Translations under genes and position numbers: made by a program | Notes under the pieces: generated by a model | What the model was told of the DNA's origin: nothing | Databases searched by the model: none | Seen by the model: the letters and a program-made list of their open reading frames with translations, nothing else | In this document: positions 21,695-31,185 of the stretch, piece after piece | How positions within the stretch are numbered: the stretch's first letter is position 1 | Layout of the letters: each line of letters begins with the position of its first letter | NCBI GenBank assembly: GCA_049890215.1 | Contig: JBMHBX010000061.1 | Span: forward strand, 1-32,049 | Reading direction: 5' to 3' | From: UBA685 sp049890215 | GTDB taxonomy: Bacteria > Pseudomonadota > Alphaproteobacteria > Puniceispirillales > Puniceispirillaceae | Length of the DNA stretch: 32,049 nucleotides

Positions 21695-23676
21695 GCCTGC
21701 CTGTCATACCCCGCCAATGGCAGGATGTCACCATGATGCAAAAAATGGCATTATGGCAGGCGCCTCTTATCCTGATTTTGTCATTGGAAATTGGCGCCTT
21801 CATGTGGCTGTTTTGGCTTTTATCATGGGGGTTGTCTTTTTTGCGCCGCTGGTGGATGCAATTACCTGTTGTGGCCGGGCTTATCGGGCTGTCTGTTCAG
21901 ATGGTGCCTGTCAAATCAGCAGATTTTTTCATCTTAATGCTTGTGATTTTATTGCCTTTTACCTGGCGCCTTGATGAAGCAGAAGCAGAGAAAACAGGGC
22001 AAAGCAGCCTGTCACCGGCAGGATTATGCCCTAGTATATTTCTGGCAGGGTCTGTGTTTATCTTTCAGACACAATTCATTATCCTGCTTGCTGTTGTTGC
22101 CTGGCTTCTTTCGTTTTTGCTGTGGTTTACAACGGCACTGACAGGGTTTCGTTTATCAGCTTTATCGATCAGATGGCTTCCTATTCTGGCAGGGTCTGTG
22201 GCAACTGCCGCGGTGATTGTCACGCTTTTTACCTTTATACCGCGCCTTAGTACTGGCTTTATTCCCAGTTTTGCCACCGCCTCTCAGAAAATTGGCCTGA
22301 CAGATGAATTGTCACCCGGCGGCATGAGTGATCTGTTAGCAAGTCAGGATGTTGCGTTCCGCGCTATACCGCAATCACAAACACAGCCTGCGCCTCGTTA
22401 CTGGCGTGTTTATACATTATCCAGACAAAGTGGTGATAAATGGCGCCGCCTTGGTGATAATACCATTCAAAGCAATTTCTTCCTGCCAGAAGATGCAAGT
22501 GACGTGCGCTATCAGATTTTGGCTGATTCCCATGATCTGGCCTTTGTGCCGATTGCAGGATGGCCTGCCTCTTCTGCCAGAGCCAGTGCGCAAGGTTATG
22601 GCTATAATCAATTTGGTGAGGCCTTATTGGCACAAGGGCGTGACAGCAGGCAGATCTTTATCAACGCCTATGACAATGTCAGCCATATTTATGACTATCC
22701 GCGCGATGTCTCATTAAGCAGTGCGAATCCCCGCCTTCAGGCCTATGGGCGCGAATTGCGTCAAAGATATGCAAAAGATGATGAGCTGATAGCAGCGGTC
22801 ATGACAGAATTCTCAGATGCTTTTTTATATGACACAACTGTCAGCTATCCATCATCAAATGCGCTTGATAGTTTCTTTTTTGAAACCAAGATTGGGTATT
22901 GCAGCTATTTTGCGACCACCCTTGCCACGATTTTGCGCGCAGCCGGCATAGATGCGCATGTGGTCACTGGTTATATGGGCGGTGAATGGAATAATTTTGG
23001 CAATTACTGGCTTGTAAAACAGTCAGATGCGCATGCCTGGGTCGAAGCGCGCACAGAAGATGGCACATGGCAGCGTCTGGATCCCACTTTGGCCGCGATG
23101 CAATTATCAACCGCGCGCTTTCAGGGGCTTGCCACTTTTGGAGAGACTGAATTAGACGGGCGCCCCCTCATACAGAGCCAAGAACGCAGTTTTTGGGATA
23201 GTATAGAGATCGCTGTTGCCTTTGCTGATTCTTTGAACCTGCGTGTTACTCTGGCCATTATGAATTATGGCGATACATCTGTCGGCGAAGGTGAGGCGAA
23301 AAAAGGCGAAGATAATTTTGCCCTCTTACTGGCGGCGATTGGTCTTGCTGTGACCATGATTTTTGTCGTGATAGGTGTGTTGCGCTTATCATCAGGGCGT
23401 ATGCCGGGGCGGCCATCAGAAGAACGCGCCCTTGAAAAGGTGATTGCAAGCTACGCAAAAGACCGTCTTTCAGGGGAGACGCTTGTTGAATATGCCTCAC
23501 GCCTTGCGGCGCTTGATGTGAGGCTGTCACAAAAAGCCATCATCATAGCTGAGATGATCTATGAGACACGCTTCTCAGGCAAGCCTGTCACCAAAGAGGC
23601 AAAATCTGTCATTCAGACAAAGATGAGCCAATTATTGCGTGACATTAAATCAGCTAAAAAGGCTTTGAAATCGTAA
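21691..23676 (+). CDS. Transglutaminase-like membrane protein (TgpA/DUF3488 type)
   Basis: A 661-aa protein from ATG at 21691 (GGAAAGGA 6 nt upstream, ATGA overlap with DUF58). The N-terminal 190 residues hold about six membrane segments (DUF3488 part). A periplasmic transglutaminase-core domain follows with the catalytic triad Cys404 (GYCSYFATT), His448 (SDAHAWVE) and Asp464 (RLDPT). A last membrane segment lies near 545-567, followed by a cytosolic C-terminal DUF4129-type helical tail. The protein is related to TgpA of Pseudomonas. With MoxR and DUF58 it forms a conserved trio whose periplasmic substrate is not known. It overlaps the convergent TPR-barrel gene by 23 nt at the 3' end. Confidence 0.9.
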   Translation: MSLPVIPRQWQDVTMMQKMALWQAPLILILSLEIGAFMWLFWLLSWGLSFLRRWWMQLPVVAGLIGLSVQMVPVKSADFFILMLVILLPFTWRLDEAEAEKTGQSSLSPAGLCPSIFLAGSVFIFQTQFIILLAVVAWLLSFLLWFTTALTGFRLSALSIRWLPILAGSVATAAVIVTLFTFIPRLSTGFIPSFATASQKIGLTDELSPGGMSDLLASQDVAFRAIPQSQTQPAPRYWRVYTLSRQSGDKWRRLGDNTIQSNFFLPEDASDVRYQILADSHDLAFVPIAGWPASSARASAQGYGYNQFGEALLAQGRDSRQIFINAYDNVSHIYDYPRDVSLSSANPRLQAYGRELRQRYAKDDELIAAVMTEFSDAFLYDTTVSYPSSNALDSFFFETKIGYCSYFATTLATILRAAGIDAHVVTGYMGGEWNNFGNYWLVKQSDAHAWVEARTEDGTWQRLDPTLAAMQLSTARFQGLATFGETELDGRPLIQSQERSFWDSIEIAVAFADSLNLRVTLAIMNYGDTSVGEGEAKKGEDNFALLLAAIGLAVTMIFVVIGVLRLSSGRMPGRPSEERALEKVIASYAKDRLSGETLVEYASRLAALDVRLSQKAIIIAEMIYETRFSGKPVTKEAKSVIQTKMSQLLRDIKSAKKALKS

Positions 23677-24934
23677 CAGAGGCCTCACCAGAATATTTCT
23701 GGAAATTGGCAATATTTGATTTTGCGCTGGCATATTTTGCGGCAAGCGTCATATAGGCTTCCTGCCCGTTTGGCGGCCCGAAACTCTCAAGACCAATCAG
23801 ATAATTCGCTCTGATGGTTGAGATTTTATCAGCGCGTTTTTTCGTGGTGCTGTAAAGGCTGTCAATGGCCCGATATTTATCCTGGGCATAATCAAAGGTG
23901 ACAGAGGTGACGCCGGGCAAAAGCTGTGTTGAATAGGTCACAGAGACGCCATTTGTGCGCTTGGCATTTTTCATCGCTGTGGCGCGTGCGGTTGAGGTGC
24001 GTGTATCAAGTGATAAGCGCCCAAATGAATATGATTTTGCAATGCCGGCTGTCAGCCCTTTTGTATTGCCAGTCTTATCTGTGCCGGAGCCATCTTTGGC
24101 TGCTTTTAACACCTGACGTGTCAAAGAGGCGCCAAATGTGGCAGACAGGCCGCCAGACAGACCGCGCAGATAGGTGAGCCTTGTATCATAGCTGTTCATA
24201 TAATGGCGATCATCAATATGAATGCGGTTAGCCCCAAGTGATGTGCGCAAAACGCCGGACTGGAATGTATCAGAATACAGAGCGGTAAGCCCCAATGTTG
24301 ATAAATCGCCGGCATTGTAAGTGGCATAATCTCTGGTCGATAAGTTCAAAGACAGATTGATATCTTGTGGCAATTGTGAAATCAGCCGCCGTTTCAGATT
24401 CACATTGATGTTGGCAGTTGTGAATTCTTCTGCGGTTGCTCTTTTTGAAAAAGTACCGCCACCTTCAGCCTTGTTTTCTCTGGAACCACCGGCAGGGTTA
24501 TCAGCGATACCGCCACCAACAGACACAAAGCCGGTAAAGTTATAAGCACTTTTCTCATCTTCAATTTGCTTGATAATCGCGCTTGCTTCTTGTTTTTGAG
24601 TATCTGTTGCCTCATCATTTTCAAGAATCAGTTTTGACAAGCGCTCTGATTCAGGCTTGTTGCCAAGGCGCAATTGAACAGCCGCCAGCAAAGATTGCGC
24701 TTCTGCATTAGAGGGAAGCAATATCAAAATCCGCTCTAATGTTCCTGAGGCTTCTTTCAGGTTGCCATTTTTTAACTGGATAGACGCAAGTTGAAAATTC
24801 AGCAGAATATTGCCAGGATCAGCAAAGACAGCATCAAAAGCCTGCTCTTCGGTCAGGGGCGCATTTTCCTGCGCGTGACTGGCTGTCACTGGCAAAAGGC
24901 AAATGGTGGCTAAAACAACAAGACGCTTAAACAT
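23654..24934 (-). CDS. Exported TPR protein with C-terminal outer-membrane barrel (Slam-like)
   Basis: A 426-aa protein with a signal peptide (1-21, SHAQ) and a TPR-like N-domain (about 28-145): AFDAVFADPGNILLNFQLASIQLKNGNLKEASGTLERIL and the next repeat. The rest is a Gly/Thr/Ser/Tyr-rich alternating-strand region ending in SKPF, a C-terminal Phe typical of beta-barrel outer membrane proteins. Together this resembles the surface-lipoprotein assembly modulator (Slam, DUF560) architecture, but identity is only by pattern. It lies 62 nt downstream of the CHASE2 cyclase and may be the last gene of the pilus-like operon. Start at 24934 has a weak ribosome-binding site. Confidence 0.65.
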   Translation of the reverse strand: MFKRLVVLATICLLPVTASHAQENAPLTEEQAFDAVFADPGNILLNFQLASIQLKNGNLKEASGTLERILILLPSNAEAQSLLAAVQLRLGNKPESERLSKLILENDEATDTQKQEASAIIKQIEDEKSAYNFTGFVSVGGGIADNPAGGSRENKAEGGGTFSKRATAEEFTTANINVNLKRRLISQLPQDINLSLNLSTRDYATYNAGDLSTLGLTALYSDTFQSGVLRTSLGANRIHIDDRHYMNSYDTRLTYLRGLSGGLSATFGASLTRQVLKAAKDGSGTDKTGNTKGLTAGIAKSYSFGRLSLDTRTSTARATAMKNAKRTNGVSVTYSTQLLPGVTSVTFDYAQDKYRAIDSLYSTTKKRADKISTIRANYLIGLESFGPPNGQEAYMTLAAKYASAKSNIANFQKYSGEASVTISKPF

Positions 24935-24996
24935 TACGTGGTACTCATCAAATACTAACTACATTAGTCATAAAACAATCATAGCAGACATGCAAA

Positions 24997-27126
24997 TTAT
25001 CTAAATTGTTCATCGTAATATGCCAATAGTGTTTTTGGATAATCCGTTGCGCTACTCAAATGCTTGCGCAGCTTTTGGAAGTCCTTTTGCGCAGATTTTG
25101 GTCTGTCAATGGCAAGGCGGGCTACTTCATCATGAAAGGCTCTTGTCTCTTGAGACAAAGGCAGATGACTGTGAACAATTTCTGCTTCGGCGCGCCCTCT
25201 GATAGGAATAGCGTTGATTTCAATCAAATCAGGATGATCAGCGCCTGTTGCCGCTTTATGTGAAAATGCCAGAGGCAGGCCTGTTTGTTTGCCAAATGGC
25301 TCAAGCCGTGCCGCTAAATTTACTGTATCGCCGACCACTGAATAAGATAATCTTGTTTTGGAACCAAAATTACCAACGACCACTTCACCAGTTGCAATGC
25401 CAACGCCAATGCGGATTTGGTGTCCTTTTATGGCCTCAGGTAAATGCGGGGCAAGCATCGCATTTATATGATCAAGATGATTATCAAGAGCGATAGCGGC
25501 CTCAATAGCGCGCTTTGCGTGATCTGCCTGTGCAATTGGCGCGTTCCAAAAGGCCATAATCGCATCCCCGATATATTTATCCAAAGTCCCCCCATGGCGC
25601 ATGATGACAGAGGTGGCTTCATCCAAAATAATATTGATGATTTTTGTTAAGGTTTGAGGTTGCTTGGACAGTGTTTCTGATAAGGTGGTAAAGCCTCTGA
25701 CGTCCATAAACATGACAGAGATATCTGTGGTCACACCGCCCAATTCTGGTGACTGGCCGCTTTGTTCAATCTCTTTGACCATGGTTGGTGACAGATATTG
25801 CCCAAAGGCGCCTCTTAACTGGCGCCTGTTTGCCTCTTCACGAAAGGCGCGCACCATTAACAGGGTTATGCTTGCCACACCAATTTGCACAAGCATCATG
25901 ACCGCATTGGTAAGATAGGCGTGTGTTACAAAGAGTTGAAATGCGCCGAAGGCTGTTGCCATCAACACAAACATCATGGTGATAATTGAAGCGATAATGC
26001 TGACACGTGCGATGATAAGCCCGATGATGACAGATATCACAAAGGCAATGGCGATCTCAGCCACAACAAGTAATTGTGATGATTTCAGAGTGTGTCCAGA
26101 AAGCATCTGATGTAAGGCTTGCAAATGGATAAGACCGCCTGGAATAGCAGCTTCAAGATTGGTTGAATGGATATCTTTCAGGCCCGCTGCTGAGGCGCCG
26201 ATGAGGACAAATGCCCCGTTAAGCCTGTCAAACAGATTCACATCTTCAAACACATCACTGGCAGAGACAATCGTAAATCTGTCTGAATAGCCATGATGAA
26301 GGGGAAGGCGGCCAAATTCATCAGCATTGACAACCACACGCCCTGATCTGATTTGATTATTGGTGGTGCCTGTGTCTTGCGAAATTTTCAGAATATGCCC
26401 TTTTGCGCCTTGTGCAAGGCGCAGCATTTCAAGACTGATAGACGGCACAATGCGGCTTTGACCATCTTCATCAAAGCGGGCAATTAAGGGCACATTGCGC
26501 ACAATGCTGTCTCTTTCCAAAGACAGGCTAACAAAGCCTGAACCGGGTGCTTGTTGCAGCTTTGCCACCGGCGATAGTAAATTTTTGGCTGTCAGTAACG
26601 GGATATCACTATCACCAATGACAGAAACAGAGGCAGGCAGGAAAGGCGTATTCGCGCTATCTGCTGAGGTTAAAGAAAACGCCAATATTGACGGTGTATA
26701 AGATAGCATCTCGCCAAATAAGGCATCCCCATCGGGCAGCACATCCGACAGATCGCCATCTGCCAGACCGCCAAGCGCTTCGATAGCGGGCGCATTAAAC
26801 CTGTCATCTTCTGAGAATAACACATCAAAGGCGATAGCCGCAGGTTCCTGAAGGCCGATATTCTGGAGCAAAACAGCCATATATTGGCGCGGCCATGGCC
26901 ATTGCCCATAGCGCGCCAATGAGGCTTCATCAATATCAATAAAGACCATCTGCTTTGCAAGCTCTGGCTCTTTGTCAAAAGGCGCAATTTGTGTGTAGAG
27001 ATCCAAAGATAAATCGCGACTGTTTGATCGCAGGCTATAGACATCAGAAATGGCCGCTATGGCAAGCAGGACTGGTAAGATGAGAGCCATTAATAAAGGG
27101 CGTGCTATTTGCGATAAAAAGGCCAT
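24997..27126 (-). CDS. CHASE2-domain class III adenylate cyclase
   Basis: A 709-aa membrane receptor cyclase. The N-terminus has one membrane segment (about 10-28), then an extracytoplasmic CHASE2 domain (about 30-335; FIDIDEASLARYGQWPWPRQY, FDVLFSEDD, GAFVLIGASAAGLKDIHST), three more membrane segments (about 355-440) and a cytosolic cyclase domain (about 465-640). Catalytic residues look intact: FMDVRGFT (metal Asp), LDKYIGDAIMAFW (Lys that selects adenine and the second metal Asp) and VVGDTVNLAARLE (Asn and Arg for transition-state binding). These favour ATP as substrate. The gene starts 6 nt after the PilC-like stop, so it is in the pilus-like operon. CHASE2 senses unknown extracytoplasmic signals. 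Confidence 0.92.
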   Translation of the reverse strand: MAFLSQIARPLLMALILPVLLAIAAISDVYSLRSNSRDLSLDLYTQIAPFDKEPELAKQMVFIDIDEASLARYGQWPWPRQYMAVLLQNIGLQEPAAIAFDVLFSEDDRFNAPAIEALGGLADGDLSDVLPDGDALFGEMLSYTPSILAFSLTSADSANTPFLPASVSVIGDSDIPLLTAKNLLSPVAKLQQAPGSGFVSLSLERDSIVRNVPLIARFDEDGQSRIVPSISLEMLRLAQGAKGHILKISQDTGTTNNQIRSGRVVVNADEFGRLPLHHGYSDRFTIVSASDVFEDVNLFDRLNGAFVLIGASAAGLKDIHSTNLEAAIPGGLIHLQALHQMLSGHTLKSSQLLVVAEIAIAFVISVIIGLIIARVSIIASIITMMFVLMATAFGAFQLFVTHAYLTNAVMMLVQIGVASITLLMVRAFREEANRRQLRGAFGQYLSPTMVKEIEQSGQSPELGGVTTDISVMFMDVRGFTTLSETLSKQPQTLTKIINIILDEATSVIMRHGGTLDKYIGDAIMAFWNAPIAQADHAKRAIEAAIALDNHLDHINAMLAPHLPEAIKGHQIRIGVGIATGEVVVGNFGSKTRLSYSVVGDTVNLAARLEPFGKQTGLPLAFSHKAATGADHPDLIEINAIPIRGRAEAEIVHSHLPLSQETRAFHDEVARLAIDRPKSAQKDFQKLRKHLSSATDYPKTLLAYYDEQFR

Positions 27127-27132
27127 CTGTTT

Positions 27133-28377
27133 TTATCCGGCAAACGCATCGCCCGCAGAGAAGATTGGCAAATATAACGCCACCACCATCGCCCCGATCA
27201 TGGCCCCCACAAAGACAATCATTAACGGTTCAATCACCGTTGACAGACCATCGACCACAGACTGAAACTCTTCTTCATAATATTTTGCGATAGATTCAAG
27301 CATTTCATCCATATTACCTGTACGCTCTCCGACCGCCATCAATTGTGATAAGGCAAGAGGAAATACTTTTTCATCAGCGAATAACTTGGATAAAGGCGCA
27401 CCAGAGACAATGCGCGCCTGAATACGATCCATCGCTTCTACAAACAACACATTGGTTGAGACGGTTGAACAGACTTTGAGCGCTTCAACAATGGTCACAC
27501 CTGCGGCAAGCAAATTGGCAAGCAATAGCGACATACGCGCAACAGTTGATTTGGTGATGATATCGCCAACCAAAGGCAGGCGTAAGGCAACAAACGACTT
27601 AATTTTTCGGAAAATACGAACATATTTACTCAAAAATTTATTGGTCAGAAATACGAATATAACAGTCGCAACAACCCGCCCGACATTTTCCCCTTTTTGA
27701 ATCCAGTTAGAGGCATCAACAATGGCCTGAGTCGGGGCAGGTAATTCAGCACCAAGGCCTTCAAACATTTCCTGGAAAGTCGGCACCACATTTGTCAGCA
27801 TGAAATAAGAAATGGTCACTGTGATCACAACAAGTGTGATGGGATAGAACAGGGCCGATTTAATCCCCGCCTTAATGGTCTGCTGTTTTTCAAGCATTTC
27901 AGTTAATCTGTCCAAAAAGGTATCAAGGCGCCCTGATAACTCGCCTGCTTCAACCATATTCAGATAGACATTATCAAAATAGCGTGTATGCGCCCGAAAG
28001 GATTGTGATAAAGAGGCGCCGCCATTAAGGCGTGTGATCATATCATTATTGACGCGCTTCAAATTGGCATTTTTTGTCTGAGATGAGACCAGAATCATCG
28101 CTTCGACAATTGGCAGGCCTGCTCGCATCATGGTTGATATTTTCTTTGTAAAAACAAGGATTTCTTTTGCCGGAATAGACCCGAATGGTCCCCATGTGAT
28201 CTCAATATCAAGAGATGATTTCTGCTTTGGCTTGACTTCCTTTAGGACCACATCACGCAATCCTTCTTCGCGCAATTGTTTTTTGGCCTGAACAAGCCCT
28301 GCGACTTCTATCTCACCTTTGACTTTTTTGCCTTTTTTCTTGGCTTTATAGGTGAATTTTTTTAGCTGCTCTGCCAT
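27133..28377 (-). CDS. PilC/GspF-type inner-membrane platform protein
   Basis: A 414-aa integral membrane protein of the type II secretion F family. The N-terminus (FTYKAKKKGKKVKGEIEVAG) is the cytosolic start seen in PilC; two T2SSF domains follow (about 70-195 and 275-400), each with LNGGASLSQSF / SGAPLSKLF and the MVEAGELSGRLD / VGERTGNMDEML motif. Three membrane segments (about 172-198, 225-245 and 378-402) fit. It transmits ATPase motion to the pseudopilus or pilus. It lies 16 nt after the PilB-like gene and 6 nt before the cyclase. Confidence 0.93.
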   Translation of the reverse strand: MAEQLKKFTYKAKKKGKKVKGEIEVAGLVQAKKQLREEGLRDVVLKEVKPKQKSSLDIEITWGPFGSIPAKEILVFTKKISTMMRAGLPIVEAMILVSSQTKNANLKRVNNDMITRLNGGASLSQSFRAHTRYFDNVYLNMVEAGELSGRLDTFLDRLTEMLEKQQTIKAGIKSALFYPITLVVITVTISYFMLTNVVPTFQEMFEGLGAELPAPTQAIVDASNWIQKGENVGRVVATVIFVFLTNKFLSKYVRIFRKIKSFVALRLPLVGDIITKSTVARMSLLLANLLAAGVTIVEALKVCSTVSTNVLFVEAMDRIQARIVSGAPLSKLFADEKVFPLALSQLMAVGERTGNMDEMLESIAKYYEEEFQSVVDGLSTVIEPLMIVFVGAMIGAMVVALYLPIFSAGDAFAG

Positions 28378-28393
28378 ATCTCACCCCTTACTG

Positions 28394-30091
28394 TTACAGC
28401 ACCAGAATGCGGGTATATTCCGCGACTGAAAACACGCCTTCTTTGACAAAATCACGGGCGATTTCCTGCATGGTTCTAAAGCCGTCATGACGCGCGGCTT
28501 CAAGCAATTCTGGTGCAAGCGCTTGTCTTAAAATCGCTTCTTCAAGCTCAGGGTTAATGCGCATCACCTCATAGACGCCGCGCCGCCCTTTATAACCTGA
28601 GCCGCCACATTTATCACAACCAACCCCAATTTTGGCCTCAATATGCGGAATTTCTTCTTCTGTGAACCCAATTTTCTTGAGTGATTCAGGGGTCGCTTGC
28701 GGATCTGGCGCCAGACAATTCTGACAATTTGGCCGCCCAAGACGCTGTGCCATGATAAGGCTTGTGGCAGCGGCAATCATAAAAGGTGGCACGCCCATAT
28801 TCATCAGACGCGTGATGGTCGAGACAGCATCATTCGTATGTAATGTTGATAAGAGTAAATGGCCTGTCAAAGCCGCTTTCACGGCGATTTCAACGGTTTC
28901 CTGATCTCTGATCTCACCAACCAATATGACTTCTGGGTCCTGACGCAAAAAGGCACGCAAAATCGCATTAAATGTCAGGCCAATTTTCTCATTTGCCTGT
29001 GTTTGTGCCACCCCTTCAAGATAATATTCGACAGGATCTTCTGCTGTCATAATATTGGTTTCAGGCTCATTAATATGCTGCAAGCACCCGTAAAGCGTTG
29101 TTGTCTTGCCAGAACCAGTCGGGCCTGTCACCAACACCATGCCTTGCGGGGCGGTGATGGCATCGACAATCTTGTTATAATTGGCGTCTGTCAGACCAAT
29201 GCGGCTTAATGATAGAGACGGATCACCCTTCAGGATACGCATGACAATACGTTCACCATATTTGCCTGGCAAAACATTAAAGCGAAAATCAATATCTTCA
29301 CCGCCATAATGAATGGTGATACCCCCATCCTGCGGCAGTCTTTTTTCTGAGATATCACAATCAGCCAGAATCTTGAAGCGCGTGACAACGCCTAAAAAAT
29401 GCTTGAAAACATAGTCAGAATATTCATGGCGAATGACAAGCCGCCCATCAATGCGAAAGCGGATACGTGCTATGTCACGAAAAGGCTCAATGTGAATATC
29501 TGATGTGCCGGTATCAATAGAGGAATGCAGAATATGATCACAAAATTCCGGCACAAGAGAATCATCATCAACCGGAAATTTTGAGCGCCGTTTGGCAGAA
29601 ATCACCTCTGCTTCAGCTTTTTGTTTTTTCTCAGCGGCATCAAGAACTGCTTTGATACGTTCATGCGCGCGTAAATTTTCAAAATTGGTGAGCGTTATCA
29701 GCTGAAACTCAATATTGAAATTTGATAAATTTTTCAGCTGACCTGCCAGAGAGGCAGTTGACGGATCAACAATGGCAACACGCAAAAACCGTGCCTCTAC
29801 CTCATAAGGCATTGCCAGATGATCATCAATAAATTGCTTTGGTATTAGAGGCAAAGCGCGTACATCCACCTGCTTTGCTTCTAAGGTGGTACGGCGCAGG
29901 GCATAGGCACGTGATATGACAGTATGAACCAGCTCTTCATCCACACCTTCATTACGAATAAGCTGGACTAAGATATCACTTGGGCCCTGAGCGGTGGAAC
30001 GCGCTTCTTGCAATTTTGCCCCGTCAACACGATTTGCGGTTTGCAAAACGCGTATGACTTTGTCAGCGACTTCATTTTCATAGATTGCCAT
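28394..30091 (-). CDS. PilB/GspE-type assembly ATPase
   Basis: A 565-aa hexameric assembly ATPase. An N-terminal GspE-N (MshEN-type) domain occupies about 1-140; the ATPase core has Walker A GPTGSGKTTT (about 321-330), Asp box AEDPVEYYLEG, Walker B VILVGEIRDQET and His box LLLSTLHTND. A tetracysteine zinc motif (CQNC near 453, CDKC near 493) is characteristic of extension ATPases PilB/GspE and not of the retraction ATPase PilT. It powers polymerisation of pilins. It starts 11 nt after the SPOR/PilP-like gene. No retraction ATPase gene is present in the window. Confidence 0.94.
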   Translation of the reverse strand: MAIYENEVADKVIRVLQTANRVDGAKLQEARSTAQGPSDILVQLIRNEGVDEELVHTVISRAYALRRTTLEAKQVDVRALPLIPKQFIDDHLAMPYEVEARFLRVAIVDPSTASLAGQLKNLSNFNIEFQLITLTNFENLRAHERIKAVLDAAEKKQKAEAEVISAKRRSKFPVDDDSLVPEFCDHILHSSIDTGTSDIHIEPFRDIARIRFRIDGRLVIRHEYSDYVFKHFLGVVTRFKILADCDISEKRLPQDGGITIHYGGEDIDFRFNVLPGKYGERIVMRILKGDPSLSLSRIGLTDANYNKIVDAITAPQGMVLVTGPTGSGKTTTLYGCLQHINEPETNIMTAEDPVEYYLEGVAQTQANEKIGLTFNAILRAFLRQDPEVILVGEIRDQETVEIAVKAALTGHLLLSTLHTNDAVSTITRLMNMGVPPFMIAAATSLIMAQRLGRPNCQNCLAPDPQATPESLKKIGFTEEEIPHIEAKIGVGCDKCGGSGYKGRRGVYEVMRINPELEEAILRQALAPELLEAARHDGFRTMQEIARDFVKEGVFSVAEYTRILVL

Positions 30092-30102
30092 AAGGGGCTA
30101 TC

Positions 30103-31068
30103 CTAATTTGAACCAGGTGGTGTTAACAATTCAGGCTGTGCTGCCTGCGCTGGTTGCTGCTGAGCGGGCTGAAAGGGTCTTTCTGCAATGTAATCAAGCG
30201 GCAATTGCGATATCTGACCATCATCAGAGACAAGCACAACGGCGGCAGGTGTGATTTTGACAATTTGATCAACACCATTGCCAAGCATATCGCCTTCTTT
30301 TACCTGAAGAAGCTCTTGTGATGTGCTTTGCAGATCAAAAACAGATGACTGGTCATCCAAAATAGTGGCAATTGCATCAGCAGACAGGCGTAGCATGGCT
30401 GTGGAGGTGAAGGTATCAAGAGGCTCATATCCCGGATATTCCAGAACAGCATAACAGTCTGATACAATGCCATTTGAGAGTTTGAGAAGAATCTCGCAAT
30501 AATTTTCGGCATGAGACACACTGTGAAGCGGCCCGATATCAAGATCGATACCAACATTGGTATCACGCAAGATGAAATGACCACCAATATAATCTTCCAT
30601 AATGGCTTTCAGATTGATTGCCGCCTGACGCGCCTCAGCTGAATTGTTAAATGAACCAAGACGAAGATAGGGAATTTGCGGGCGTGAGCCAGCTGTCACA
30701 TCCTGATTACTTGCCTCAAAAATTTGTCCTCTGGCACTGCCCTCTGTCACAGCAAGGGCAGCCACACGATACAAATTAACGCTAAGAGCTCGCACATTAG
30801 ACTCACCAAGCAAATCTTTGCCAACGCGCGCTGAACCCATGGTCTGGCCATTTGGTTCTGGTAAGCTTAACCCGTCACTGGCCTGATCAGCGGCTCTGTT
30901 AATGCCTCGGGCAAAAGGATCGTCAAGATCAAGCACTTCAGGGGCGTTTAATGATGTCTCTTGCGCCAGTGAGATAGGGCTTGTCAAAAGACAAAAGCTT
31001 GCAAGGAAAAGACCTGCCGCCTTTGTAACGCTGTTATAGACTGTCGATGATGTTAGATGCTTTCGCAT
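30103..31068 (-). CDS. Periplasmic SPOR-like and PilP-like protein of the pilus operon
   Basis: A 321-aa secreted protein (signal peptide about 1-35, ISLAQ) that I cannot assign to one family. Residues about 133-195 read as a SPOR-like fold: YLRLGSFNNSAEARQAAINLK ... GIDLDIGPLHSVSHAENYCEIL, with the typical LGSF and GPL anchors around helix-strand repeats. The C-terminus (about 253-300, EGDMLGNGVDQIVKITPAAVVLVSDDG) resembles the beta-domain of PilP/GspC, which links inner-membrane PilN/O to the secretin. A Gln/Pro/Ala-rich tail closes it. Both assignments are by eye. It lies between the PilO-like gene (117 nt upstream) and the PilB gene (11 nt downstream). SPOR domains usually bind denuded peptidoglycan. 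Confidence 0.6.
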   Translation of the reverse strand: MRKHLTSSTVYNSVTKAAGLFLASFCLLTSPISLAQETSLNAPEVLDLDDPFARGINRAADQASDGLSLPEPNGQTMGSARVGKDLLGESNVRALSVNLYRVAALAVTEGSARGQIFEASNQDVTAGSRPQIPYLRLGSFNNSAEARQAAINLKAIMEDYIGGHFILRDTNVGIDLDIGPLHSVSHAENYCEILLKLSNGIVSDCYAVLEYPGYEPLDTFTSTAMLRLSADAIATILDDQSSVFDLQSTSQELLQVKEGDMLGNGVDQIVKITPAAVVLVSDDGQISQLPLDYIAERPFQPAQQQPAQAAQPELLTPPGSN

Positions 31069-31185
31069 TCGTTGAGACCTTTTACAGACAATCGTTTAGT
31101 TCTTTCTAATACAATAAAGCAACATTGCGATGATTGGTAAGTTTTTTTTCTATTTGGTCTGTTGGTTTTATCAATTTGAATGATG

